Assembly: GCA_900553315.1 (NCBI GenBank)
Contig: USCW01000099.1
Location: forward strand, 1-6,293
DNA from: an uncultured Eubacteriales bacterium
Lineage (GTDB): Bacteria; Bacillota; Clostridia; Christensenellales; Aristaeellaceae
Reading direction: 5' to 3'
Length of the DNA stretch: 6,293 bases
In this document: positions 1 through 5,797 of the stretch, in pieces
Position numbering within the stretch: position 1 is the stretch's first letter
Layout: the number at the start of each line of letters is the position of its first letter
The notes under the pieces: model-generated
Told to the model about the DNA's origin: nothing
Database searches by the model: none
Seen by the model: the letters and a program-made list of their open reading frames with translations, nothing else
Translations under genes and position numbers: made by a program

Positions 1-363
1 GCGCCTGCGGGCGAAAGGCATGACCCAGGCCGGGGACTGTTGCCGCGCGAGCAGGGAGCGCATGTATTCCACATTGCGCACCTCACGGGTGAAGGGCGCG
101 TTGATCAGACACCGATCCGAATAGTCCAGCGACTCCAGCGCCAGATCAACAATGGCGTCGTATTCATAATTGCGGATGTTCTCCTCAAAGAAGGGAGAGC
201 TGCGGTTGTATTCCTCGCCCGCCACCACAAAAATCTGCTTGGACAGCACGATCAGCGTGTCCTTGTCCAGATAAACAATGGGGTTCAGAGCCTTCGCCAA
301 CTCCTTTGATACATAGGTCTTGCCGCAGGCTGGCGGGGACGTCACGAGAATCAGCCGTTTCAT
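1..363 (-). CDS. P-loop ATPase/kinase-like protein, N-terminal part (runs off the left edge)
   Basis: I read this frame directly from the reverse strand. It opens with ATG at 363-361 and stays open for 121 codons to the window edge, so the C-terminus is missing. The protein begins MKRLILVTSPPACGKT. Residues 9-16 (SPPACGKT) form a Walker A loop at the end of a first beta strand, with Ser in place of the usual first Gly. Later segments are a short YLDKDTL stretch (31-37) and LINAPF (86-91), a hydrophobic strand ending in a small-residue turn that sits where zeta-toxin-like/AAA_33 kinases carry their second nucleotide-site motif. This suggests a soluble cytoplasmic nucleotide-dependent kinase or ATPase, but the substrate is unknown. 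An AGGTGA ribosome binding site lies at 377-372, 8 nt before the start. The gene is divergent from nadK and has its own promoter. The fold class is fairly secure; the biochemical role is not. Confidence 0.8.
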   Translation of the reverse strand, partial: MKRLILVTSPPACGKTYVSKELAKALNPIVYLDKDTLIVLSKQIFVVAGEEYNRSSPFFEENIRNYEYDAIVDLALESLDYSDRCLINAPFTREVRNVEYMRSLLARQQSPAWVMPFARRR

Positions 364-393
364 TGTGTTTATCACCTAATCCTTAAGCTTACA

Positions 394-427
394 GAAGTTT
401 CCCTGCGCCAATGCGCAGGGTTACTTC
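394..427 (-). promoter_or_regulatory. Stem-loop at the predicted 5' end of the leftward mRNA
   Basis: CCCTGCGC (401-408) and GCGCAGGG (413-420) form a perfect 8-bp stem with a 4-nt loop. GAAGT (394-398) and ACTTC (423-427) extend it across a 2x2 internal loop. With the predicted start near 421, the 8-bp stem would be almost exactly the first nucleotides of the leftward transcript. This is a typical arrangement for a 5' stabilising hairpin. No T-tract follows on either strand, so I do not call it a terminator. The ribosome binding site lies downstream and is not sequestered by it. Confidence 0.5.
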
Positions 428-456
428 ATTATACGCGCACTTTCCCCCCTCGTCAA
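428..456 (-). promoter_or_regulatory. Sigma-A-type promoter for the leftward P-loop gene
   Basis: Read on the minus strand, a TTGACG -35 box (456-451) and a perfect TATAAT -10 box (433-428) are separated by exactly 17 bp. The predicted start is near 421, about 58 nt before the ATG. This is a near-consensus vegetative promoter. Confidence 0.75.
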
Positions 457-517
457 TGGATTTTCTCCACAGAAAAGCAGGTTTTTCACATTTTTAAGGA
501 AACGTGGTGAAAGCTGT

Positions 518-539
518 CGGCTTGGAGCGCTCCGTGCCG
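518..539. promoter_or_regulatory. 22-bp interrupted palindrome, candidate operator
   Basis: A perfect 10-bp palindrome, GGAGCGCTCC (524-533), is flanked symmetrically by CGGC (518-521) and GCCG (536-539) with 2-nt unpaired spacers. It lies between the two divergent promoters, roughly 60 bp upstream of the rightward -35 box. The symmetry resembles a dimeric repressor or activator site. The binding protein cannot be named from the sequence. Confidence 0.35.
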
Positions 540-545
540 CTCATG

Positions 546-559
546 CGAACATTTTTTCG
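546..559. promoter_or_regulatory. Possible LexA/DinR (SOS) box upstream of the nadK-argR-recN promoter
   Basis: CGAACATTTTTTCG matches the Bacillus-type SOS consensus CGAACRNRYGTTYG at 12 of 14 positions. The left half-site is perfect. The right half has T instead of G at the inner position, and one central base also deviates. It ends 20 bp before the -35 box of the promoter that should drive recN, a gene that is SOS-controlled in several bacteria. The site is also part of a 6-bp dyad (TGCGAA/TTCGCA, 544-561). Its position upstream of the promoter rather than overlapping it, and the A/T-rich centre, keep this tentative. Confidence 0.35.
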
Positions 560-579
560 CACTTTAGACTATTCAGGTA

Positions 580-608
580 TTGCATGAATATACGAAACAT
601 GTTATACT
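580..608 (+). promoter_or_regulatory. Sigma-A-type promoter for nadK and probably the downstream genes
   Basis: A TTGCAT -35 box (580-585) and a TATACT -10 box (603-608) are separated by 17 bp. The predicted start is near 615, giving a leader of about 22 nt that already contains the nadK ribosome binding site. No other good promoter was seen before argR, recN or the galactosidase gene. Confidence 0.7.
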
Positions 609-636
609 GCGCTTAGCAATGGGAAAGGTGAAGAGC

Positions 637-1473
637 ATGAAACAGATCGGCTTGTTCGTCCATGGCGGACGTGAGGATGCGCCTGCGTATGCGGCGCGAG
701 CGGTGAAAGCCTTGCAGAATGCAGGTGCGGAGGTCTGGGCCGAGCAGAATGCGGCAAGCTATCTGCATGTGAAGGAGCTGACACAGGCAGAGCATCTGGA
801 TGCGCTGATCGCCTTGGGCGGAGACGGTACGCTGCTGCGTGCGGCGCAGGAGGCCGTGCGGACGAACGCACCGCTGCTGGGCATCAATCTGGGTCATATG
901 GGCTTTCTGACGGAAACGGAGCCGGACTGCCTCGAAACAGCCGTGAAGGCGCTCATGGAGGAGCGCTATACGCTGGAAAATCGGATGCTCCTGCGCATTG
1001 ACCGGCCCCATACGGGTGAAAGCTATCTCGCGCTGAACGATGTGGTGGTCAATCGCGGCGGATATGCGCGGCTGATTACGCTGGACGCTTTCGCGGGCGA
1101 GGAGATCGTCGGCCATTACGTGGCGGACGGCCTGATCGTCGCAACGCCTACGGGCTCCACCGGATATTCCCTTTCCGCAGGCGGTCCGGTGATTCACCCT
1201 GCGGTGGACTGCGTGGTCATCACGCCCATCTGCGCCCACTCCCTGCAGCATCGCCCCGTGGTGGTGCCCGGCAACGAGAAGATTCGCCTCGCCCTGCAGG
1301 GCGACGAGGAATCCGGCGTGGTGGTGCAGGTGGACGGACAGACGAGATGTATGCTGCGCCCCGGCGAGGATGTGCTGATCGCGCGCGCAGAAGAAAAGGT
1401 AAGGCTGGTGCGGCTGTCGCCCCGGCGGTTCTTCCCCCTGGTGCGGGAAAAGCTGACGGAGTGGAGCCGATAA
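637..1473 (+). CDS. nadK: NAD kinase
   Basis: This is an ATP/polyphosphate-dependent NAD kinase, which phosphorylates NAD to NADP in the cytosol. It has 278 aa, normal for the bacterial family. The diagnostic motifs are all present and in order: GGDGT at 61-65 with catalytic Asp63, GINLGHMGFL at 82-91, the LNDVVV segment with Asn134-Asp135 that contacts the nicotinamide side, TPTGSTGYSLSAGGP at 170-184, and ITPICAHSLQHRP at 195-207. I chose ATG 637 over an in-frame ATG at 580 because AAAGGTG (624-630) sits 6 nt before it, the family begins at the MKQIGLFVH strand, and 580 lies within the promoter. It is the first gene of the rightward series and ends in tandem stops (TAATAA). TlyA, commonly found just upstream in related operons, is not adjacent here. 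The motif set leaves little doubt. Confidence 0.96.
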   Translation: MKQIGLFVHGGREDAPAYAARAVKALQNAGAEVWAEQNAASYLHVKELTQAEHLDALIALGGDGTLLRAAQEAVRTNAPLLGINLGHMGFLTETEPDCLETAVKALMEERYTLENRMLLRIDRPHTGESYLALNDVVVNRGGYARLITLDAFAGEEIVGHYVADGLIVATPTGSTGYSLSAGGPVIHPAVDCVVITPICAHSLQHRPVVVPGNEKIRLALQGDEESGVVVQVDGQTRCMLRPGEDVLIARAEEKVRLVRLSPRRFFPLVREKLTEWSR

Positions 1474-1512
1474 TAAAAAAGTAGAAAGTATTTTTTGAAG
1501 GAGAGGCATGGC

Positions 1513-1962
1513 ATGAAAACAGTACGGCAGGTCGCCATTCTGGACATTATTGAAAAGCAGGATATTGAAACGCAGGAGGATCTGGCGGAGGCCCTGCGTC
1601 AGCGGGGCATCGGCGTGACGCAGGCCACCGTTTCCCGGGACATCAAGGAGCTAAGGCTGCTGAAGGTGCTGTCCGCCAACGGCGTGTATAAGTATGCTAC
1701 GGCTGACAAGGCGGAGCACGGCCTGTCCGATCGGCTCATTCGAATGTTGACGGACTCTGTGCTGTCCATTTCCTCCGCCAATAACCTGATCGTCATTAAG
1801 ACGCTCTCCGGCAGCGCCAACGTGGCCGCCGAGGCGCTGGACAGTCTCCATTGGCCGGAGGTGCTGGGCACGCTGGCCGGAGACAACACCATTTTAATGA
1901 TTATTCGCAGCAACGAGGAAGCGCCGGTAATTATTTCCCGGGTGCAGGAGCTGATGAAGTGA
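1513..1962 (+). CDS. argR: Arginine repressor ArgR/AhrC
   Basis: This is an arginine-responsive transcriptional regulator, known in the family to act as a hexamer repressing biosynthetic genes and sometimes activating catabolism. It has 149 aa, the same length as Bacillus AhrC. The N-terminal winged helix-turn-helix spans about 1-65, with the recognition-helix signature TQATVSRDIKEL at 36-47 including the key Ser41-Arg42. A short linker leads to the C-terminal oligomerisation and arginine-binding domain (about 75-149), with GTLAGDNTIL at 119-128. The family usually has GDD there; the second Asp is Asn125 here. I chose ATG 1513 because AAGGAG (1498-1503) precedes it and the protein then begins at the conserved MKTVRQ. 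A TTG at 1495 is in frame but overlaps that ribosome binding site. A two-codon ATG-GCA-TGA frame (1508-1516) overlaps the start. It lies 39 nt after nadK and 10 nt before recN. Confidence 0.95.
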   Translation: MKTVRQVAILDIIEKQDIETQEDLAEALRQRGIGVTQATVSRDIKELRLLKVLSANGVYKYATADKAEHGLSDRLIRMLTDSVLSISSANNLIVIKTLSGSANVAAEALDSLHWPEVLGTLAGDNTILMIIRSNEEAPVIISRVQELMK

Positions 1963-1972
1963 GGTTGAGACC

Positions 1973-3688
1973 ATGCTGCTGACGCTGAGTATGCGCAATG
2001 TGGCGCTAATTGAGAGCCTGACGCTGGAATTCCAGAGGGGGCTGCATGTGGTGACGGGCGAAACCGGCGCCGGCAAGTCCATCGTAGTGGACGCGGTGAA
2101 TCTGGTGCTGGGCGGACGCGCAGATCGTGAGCTCATCCGCACGGGCTCGGATAAGGCATGGGTCGAGGCCACCTTCGATGCCTCCGACTGCACGGACGCG
2201 CAAAGCATGCTGGCAGAGCAAGGCTTGGAGGCTGAGGGCAATACCGTGACCCTGTATCGGGAGCTGACGCGAAGCGGCCGCAACCTGTGCCGCGTGTGCG
2301 GCGTGACCATGCCGGTGACGTTTCTGCGGGAGCTGGCGGCGCATTTAATGGACGTGCATGGACAGCATGAGCATCAGTTTTTGATGGACCCCAAATATCA
2401 CATGCAGTTTCTGGACGCCTTCGGCGGCGCAGAGCATCAGGCGCTCATGGCGGCCACAGCGGAGGCGTATCAGGCGTTTATCGCCAGCCACCGGGCCTAT
2501 GCCAAACTGGTCAAGGAAAACGAGCAGAAGACCCGCCGCATGGAGAACCTGCGCGATGACCTGAACATGCTGAAAAAAGCGCGTCTCAAGCCCGGCGAGG
2601 AGGAGACCCTCACCGCCGAGCGAGACAAGTTCCGTCACGCGGAAAAAACCAGCCATGCCTTTCTTGCGGCGGAGGGAGCCATCTCCGCCACCGGCGAGGA
2701 AGGCGGCGGCGCAGTATCCGCATGGCGAAGCGCCACGCAGGCTCTGCGCACCATTGCGGAGCTGACCCCGGAATATCAGGCGCTGTACAACCGCTTTGAA
2801 TCGCTGGGCTATGAGATCGAAGAAGCCGCCTACGACCTGAGCCGCATGAAGGAAGCGGAGGAATACGACCCCCAACGGGCGGAACAGGTGGAGAATCGGC
2901 TGGACTTGATTCGTCGGCTGGAACGGCGCTTTGGCCCCTCCGTGGAGGAGGTGCTGGCGGCGCAGGAAAAAATGACCGCCGAATTCGAGCAGCTAAACAA
3001 CCTTGACGCGCAGGTAAACGAGCTGGCCGCGGAGCATAAGCGGCTGCTGGCAGCCTATCGTCAATGCGCCCGGGAGTTGACCGCCTCGCGCAAGGCGCTG
3101 GCACAGCGGTTTGAACAGGCCATGATGGAGCAGCTCCGCGACCTCGGCATGGAAAAGACTGTGTGTGAGGTGGCTTTCGCGCCGCACACGGGCAGGCAGC
3201 CCATGCCGCAGAGCGACGGCGACGACACGCTGGAATTCATGATCTCCCCTAACCCCGGCGAGCCCCTGAAGCCCCTGGCGAAGATTGCCTCCGGCGGCGA
3301 GCTGAGCCGCATGATGCTGGCCATTAAGAGTCTGGAGGCCGCAAGGGGCGGCGTGGGCACCATGGTATTCGACGAGATCGACACGGGTATCAGCGGACGC
3401 ATGGCGCAGGTGGTAGCTGAAAAGATGGCGATGATCGCCGCACACCGGCAGGTGCTGTGCGTGACGCATCTGCCGCAGATCGCCGCCATGGCGGATCATC
3501 AACTGCTGGTGGAAAAGCATCAGGAAGCGGACAGCACGCACACTACGGTACAGACGCTGGATCATGCGGGCCGGGTAAGCGAGCTGGCGCGAATGATCGG
3601 CGGTGCGGGCGACAATGATGAAAGCGCCCGTCAGCACGCGGAAAGTATGCTGGCACAGGCGGAGCAATATAAGGAAAGCAAAAAATAA
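1973..3688 (+). CDS. recN: DNA repair protein RecN (SMC-like ATPase)
   Basis: RecN is an SMC-family ATPase that gathers DNA ends during recombinational repair of double-strand breaks. The 571 aa match the usual full length. Walker A is GETGAGKS at 29-36. The RecN-specific MDVHGQHEHQ segment (with the Q-loop) is at 127-136. A charged alpha-helical/coiled-coil middle runs from about 165 to 385. The C-terminal head carries the ABC signature ASGGELSRMMLA at 439-450, Walker B TMVFDEIDTGISG at 463-475 with Asp467-Glu468, and the His switch VTHLPQIAAMAD at 497-508 (His499). All catalytic residues are present. The ribosome binding site (GAGG, 1961-1964) overlaps the argR stop codon, so translation of the two genes may be coupled. 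RecN after ArgR is a classic Firmicutes arrangement. In bacilli and many clostridia spoIVB and spo0A come next, but here a galactosidase gene does. An SOS-box-like site lies upstream of the shared promoter. Confidence 0.97.
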   Translation: MLLTLSMRNVALIESLTLEFQRGLHVVTGETGAGKSIVVDAVNLVLGGRADRELIRTGSDKAWVEATFDASDCTDAQSMLAEQGLEAEGNTVTLYRELTRSGRNLCRVCGVTMPVTFLRELAAHLMDVHGQHEHQFLMDPKYHMQFLDAFGGAEHQALMAATAEAYQAFIASHRAYAKLVKENEQKTRRMENLRDDLNMLKKARLKPGEEETLTAERDKFRHAEKTSHAFLAAEGAISATGEEGGGAVSAWRSATQALRTIAELTPEYQALYNRFESLGYEIEEAAYDLSRMKEAEEYDPQRAEQVENRLDLIRRLERRFGPSVEEVLAAQEKMTAEFEQLNNLDAQVNELAAEHKRLLAAYRQCARELTASRKALAQRFEQAMMEQLRDLGMEKTVCEVAFAPHTGRQPMPQSDGDDTLEFMISPNPGEPLKPLAKIASGGELSRMMLAIKSLEAARGGVGTMVFDEIDTGISGRMAQVVAEKMAMIAAHRQVLCVTHLPQIAAMADHQLLVEKHQEADSTHTTVQTLDHAGRVSELARMIGGAGDNDESARQHAESMLAQAEQYKESKK

Positions 3689-3708
3689 CAGAAAACGAGG
3701 GTAAGACC

Positions 3709-5454
3709 ATGGGGACGTTCGCAATCACGGATGACTTTTATCTAAACGGCGAAAAAATCCAGGTTATTTCCGGCTCCATTCATTATTTTCGCGTGGTACC
3801 GGAATATTGGCGGGACAGGCTTACAAAGCTAAAGAACATGGGCTGCAACACGGTGGAAACGTATCTGCCGTGGAACGGCCACGAGCCGAAGAAGGGACAG
3901 TTCCGCTTCGACGGCCTTTATGACGTGGAGAAGTTCGTGCGGCTGGCGCAGGAGCTGGGTCTGTGGGTCATCCTGCGGCCCTCGCCCTATATCTGCGCCG
4001 AGTGGGAGTTCGGCGGTCTGCCCGCGTGGCTCCTAAAGGAAGACGGAATGCGTCTGCGCTGCAATGACCCGGTATATTTAGCGCATGTGCAGGATTATTA
4101 TCGGGAGCTGCTGCCGCGTTTGGCGCCGCTGCAAATTACCCACGGCGGCCCGGTGCTGATGATGCAGGTAGAGAACGAGTACGGCTCTTATGGCGACGAC
4201 AAAGCATACCTGTCCGCCCTGCGGGACATGATGCGGGCGGGCGGCATGGATGTGCCGCTGGTCACGTCCGACGGCCCGGAGCATGACATGCTGGCCTGCG
4301 GGCATTGCGACGGCGTATTCCAGACGGGCAATTTCGGCTCCCAGACCAACGAGCGCTTCGACTACATGGCGCAGCAGGGCCTGAAGCCGCTGATGTGCAT
4401 GGAGTTCTGGGACGGCTGGTTCGATCACTGGGGGCACGGTGCGCACGCACGGACGGACGCGGCAGCCTCCGCAAAGGACTTCGGCACGATCCTCGACCGG
4501 GGACACGGCAATCTGTACATGTTCCACGGCGGCACCAGCTTCGGACTGATGAACGGTGCGAATTATTATGACGAGCTGACCCCGGACGTGACCTCCTACG
4601 ACTATGACGCGCCGCTGAGCGAGGATGGTCGGGAGACGGAGAAGTATCGTCTGTATCGTGCGGAGATCGAAAAGCGCTTCGGCCCGGTGCCGCAAACGGC
4701 TGTGGAGGACATCCCGCGTCGAGCTTACGGCCCCGCGAAGGTAGAAGCTTGCGGGCCGCTGCTGCCGCTGATGGCGAAGCTGCCGAGCGTGAAGCGGGTA
4801 AATCCGTGCAGCATGGAACGTTTAGGGCAGGATTACGGCTACATTCTGTATCGCAAGGTGCTGGTCAACGAGGCGGAGCTTCGGAGCATTCGTCTGGTAG
4901 GCGCTAACGACCGGGCGCACATTCTGCTGGATGGTCAGCTGATTGCGACGATGTACGATCACGAGCTGGAGCAAGCGCACAAGTTTGAGCCGCCGGTGCC
5001 GGTGAAGCCCGGTGCGGTGCTGGAAATTCTTGTGGAAAACATGGGCCGTGTGAACTACTCCTACAAGATTGAGGAGCAGCGCAAGGGTATTGACCGCAGC
5101 ATTATCGTAAACAATCACCAACTGTACGGCTGGGAGATGGTATGCTTGGACGAGGCGGCGATGCTGTCTCTGCGTCCTGAGGGGCATGCAGAAACGGTCA
5201 ACGCGCCGAGCGTGCATCATTTGACCTTTGAGGTAGACGAAAAGGCGGACACGTTCCTTGCGCTGCCCGGCTGGGGCAAGACAACGGTTTTCCTGAACGG
5301 TTTCTGTCTGGGCCGCATGTGGGAGGTAGGCCCGCAGAAGCGTCTCTACATTCCCGCTCCCCTGCTCCGCGAGGGCACGAACGATCTCCTCATCCTAGAA
5401 ACCGACGCCAGCGTCGGCACGGCAGAGCTAGTAGACGAACCGGATTTAGGGTGA
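3709..5454 (+). CDS. bgaC: Cytoplasmic GH35 beta-galactosidase, BgaC-like
   Basis: This is a glycoside hydrolase family 35 enzyme that releases terminal beta-linked galactose with retention of configuration. The catalytic TIM barrel covers about 1-325. It contains SGSIHYFRV (21-29), RPSPYICAEWEFGGLPAWLL (90-109), the GH35 signature GGPVLMMQVENEY (146-158) with acid/base Glu157, and the nucleophile strand MEFWDGW (231-237) with Glu232. Two C-terminal beta-sandwich, galactose-binding-like domains follow (about 375-581), including LVENMGRVNYSYK (441-453) and the closing FLNGFCLGRMWEVGPQ (528-543). The 581 aa without a signal peptide resemble streptococcal BgaC, an intracellular-type enzyme preferring beta-1,3-galactosides; that linkage preference is inferred by resemblance. 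A GAGG ribosome binding site (3697-3700) lies 8 nt before the ATG and only 20 nt separate it from recN, so it is probably co-transcribed. No sugar transporter or regulator is adjacent. The family call is very secure and the symbol less so. Confidence 0.94.
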   Translation: MGTFAITDDFYLNGEKIQVISGSIHYFRVVPEYWRDRLTKLKNMGCNTVETYLPWNGHEPKKGQFRFDGLYDVEKFVRLAQELGLWVILRPSPYICAEWEFGGLPAWLLKEDGMRLRCNDPVYLAHVQDYYRELLPRLAPLQITHGGPVLMMQVENEYGSYGDDKAYLSALRDMMRAGGMDVPLVTSDGPEHDMLACGHCDGVFQTGNFGSQTNERFDYMAQQGLKPLMCMEFWDGWFDHWGHGAHARTDAAASAKDFGTILDRGHGNLYMFHGGTSFGLMNGANYYDELTPDVTSYDYDAPLSEDGRETEKYRLYRAEIEKRFGPVPQTAVEDIPRRAYGPAKVEACGPLLPLMAKLPSVKRVNPCSMERLGQDYGYILYRKVLVNEAELRSIRLVGANDRAHILLDGQLIATMYDHELEQAHKFEPPVPVKPGAVLEILVENMGRVNYSYKIEEQRKGIDRSIIVNNHQLYGWEMVCLDEAAMLSLRPEGHAETVNAPSVHHLTFEVDEKADTFLALPGWGKTTVFLNGFCLGRMWEVGPQKRLYIPAPLLREGTNDLLILETDASVGTAELVDEPDLG

Positions 5455-5468
5455 GATGCGAGGGATAC

Positions 5469-5636
5469 CGGGAGATTCTGGGGGGAGAGGCGGCTTCTCT
5501 GAGAGAAGTTCCGCAACCTCAATCGGCGCGGCCTATGGCCGCTTGTTTCGGTTGAGAAAGACAGCCATGCTCAGCCGCCACTGGCGGCTATGGCTGTCTT
5601 TCCCCTCTCCCCCCAGACCCCTCTCTCCCGAAGAGC
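5469..5636 (+). repeat. Large nested palindromic element (long stem enclosing three hairpins)
   Basis: The closing stem is CGGGAGA (5469-5475) with TCTCCCG (5624-5630), continued by a 14-bp perfect pairing of 5477-5490 with 5604-5617. Inside are three consecutive hairpins. The first is CTTCTC-TGA-GAGAAG (5494-5508), flanked by GCGG/CCGC (5490-5493 and 5511-5514). The second joins 5519-5525 to 5549-5555 (one G-T wobble), topped by GCGGCC-TAT-GGCCGC (5528-5542). The third is a 13-bp perfect stem (5556-5568 with 5590-5602) carrying a 7-bp inner stem (5573-5579 with 5583-5589) and a 4-nt bulge. A pyrimidine-rich strand (5598-5629) and CCGAAGAG follow. The element starts 15 nt after the galactosidase stop. 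No clean U-tract follows any hairpin, so it is not a textbook terminator, although it may form the 3' end of the operon mRNA. It resembles the simpler palindrome at 6232-6290. Confidence 0.65.
5556..5602 (+). terminator. Strong hairpin, possible non-canonical terminator of the nadK-to-galactosidase transcript
   Basis: A 13-bp perfect stem (GAAAGACAGCCAT paired with its complement at 5590-5602) encloses a 7-bp GC-rich inner stem. It is followed by C-rich, U-poor sequence (CCCTCTCC), with only UCUUUC at the base of the stem itself. It is the most stable local hairpin downstream of the galactosidase gene. Termination or 3'-end protection is plausible, but the missing U-tract argues against efficient intrinsic termination. 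Confidence 0.3.
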
Positions 5637-5797
5637 GGCTGGCGTTTGGCGGGTGCGCTTCTTCTTAGTTGGTTCCGCCTGAGAGTGGAGTGCTCTTCGA
5701 TAAACTTGGTTGTGGTCACGGCGGCTGACAGAGCCGCCGCGACCTGCCAGCGGGCTGTTGTGTGAGAAATTATATAGTTTGGAAAAGAGGTGTTTTG
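5630..5797 (+). other. Non-coding spacer with two further hairpins before the small membrane-protein gene
   Basis: No gene is seen here. GAAGAGCG (5630-5637) can pair with CGCT+CTTC (5656-5659 and 5661-5664, one bulged T). A stronger hairpin has CGGCGGCT (5719-5726) pairing perfectly with AGCCGCCG (5732-5739) around a GACAG loop. GGTC/GACC (5714-5717 with 5741-5744) extends it across one mismatch. No T-tract follows either. A TATATA/TATAGT sequence (5771-5778) could be a -10 box for the next gene, but no acceptable -35 box stands 16-18 bp upstream. The origin of that gene's transcript is therefore unclear. Confidence 0.5.

Noticed and set aside
484..512. TTTCAC/GTGAAA inverted repeat in the divergent spacer.
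   Set aside because: Six base pairs with a 17-nt gap is within chance expectation for this length and does not line up with either promoter.
571..601. Possible ArgR operator (ARG box) in the nadK promoter: CATGAATA at 583-590 and an ATTCA/TGAAT inverted pair.
   Set aside because: Only one half-site fits. The expected second half ATTCA after a 4-nt spacer is absent (GAAAC instead), and the ATTCA/TGAAT pair has the wrong order and spacing for one box or for two adjacent boxes.
1474..1497. A-run and T-run between nadK and argR, as a possible terminator.
   Set aside because: The stem would be only six A-T pairs plus two more across a bulge, with no GC core, and the T-run leads directly into the argR ribosome binding site.
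613..1509. Long open frame on the reverse strand opposite nadK (298 codons).
   Set aside because: It is the antisense shadow of a clearly conserved gene in GC-rich DNA. It has no recognisable domain and its composition (rich in His, Arg and Gln) is typical of a shadow frame.
5462..5490. G-quadruplex potential in the G-rich arm of the large element.
   Set aside because: Only three separated runs of three or more G can be counted, the last tract being GG, and the strand pairs much better with its C-rich partner at 5604-5617.
5319..5668. Short forward frames across the galactosidase 3' end and the palindromic element (78 and 70 codons).
   Set aside because: They overlap the galactosidase or read straight through the stem-loops, have no convincing ribosome binding site, and give low-complexity Arg/Ser/Pro-rich products.
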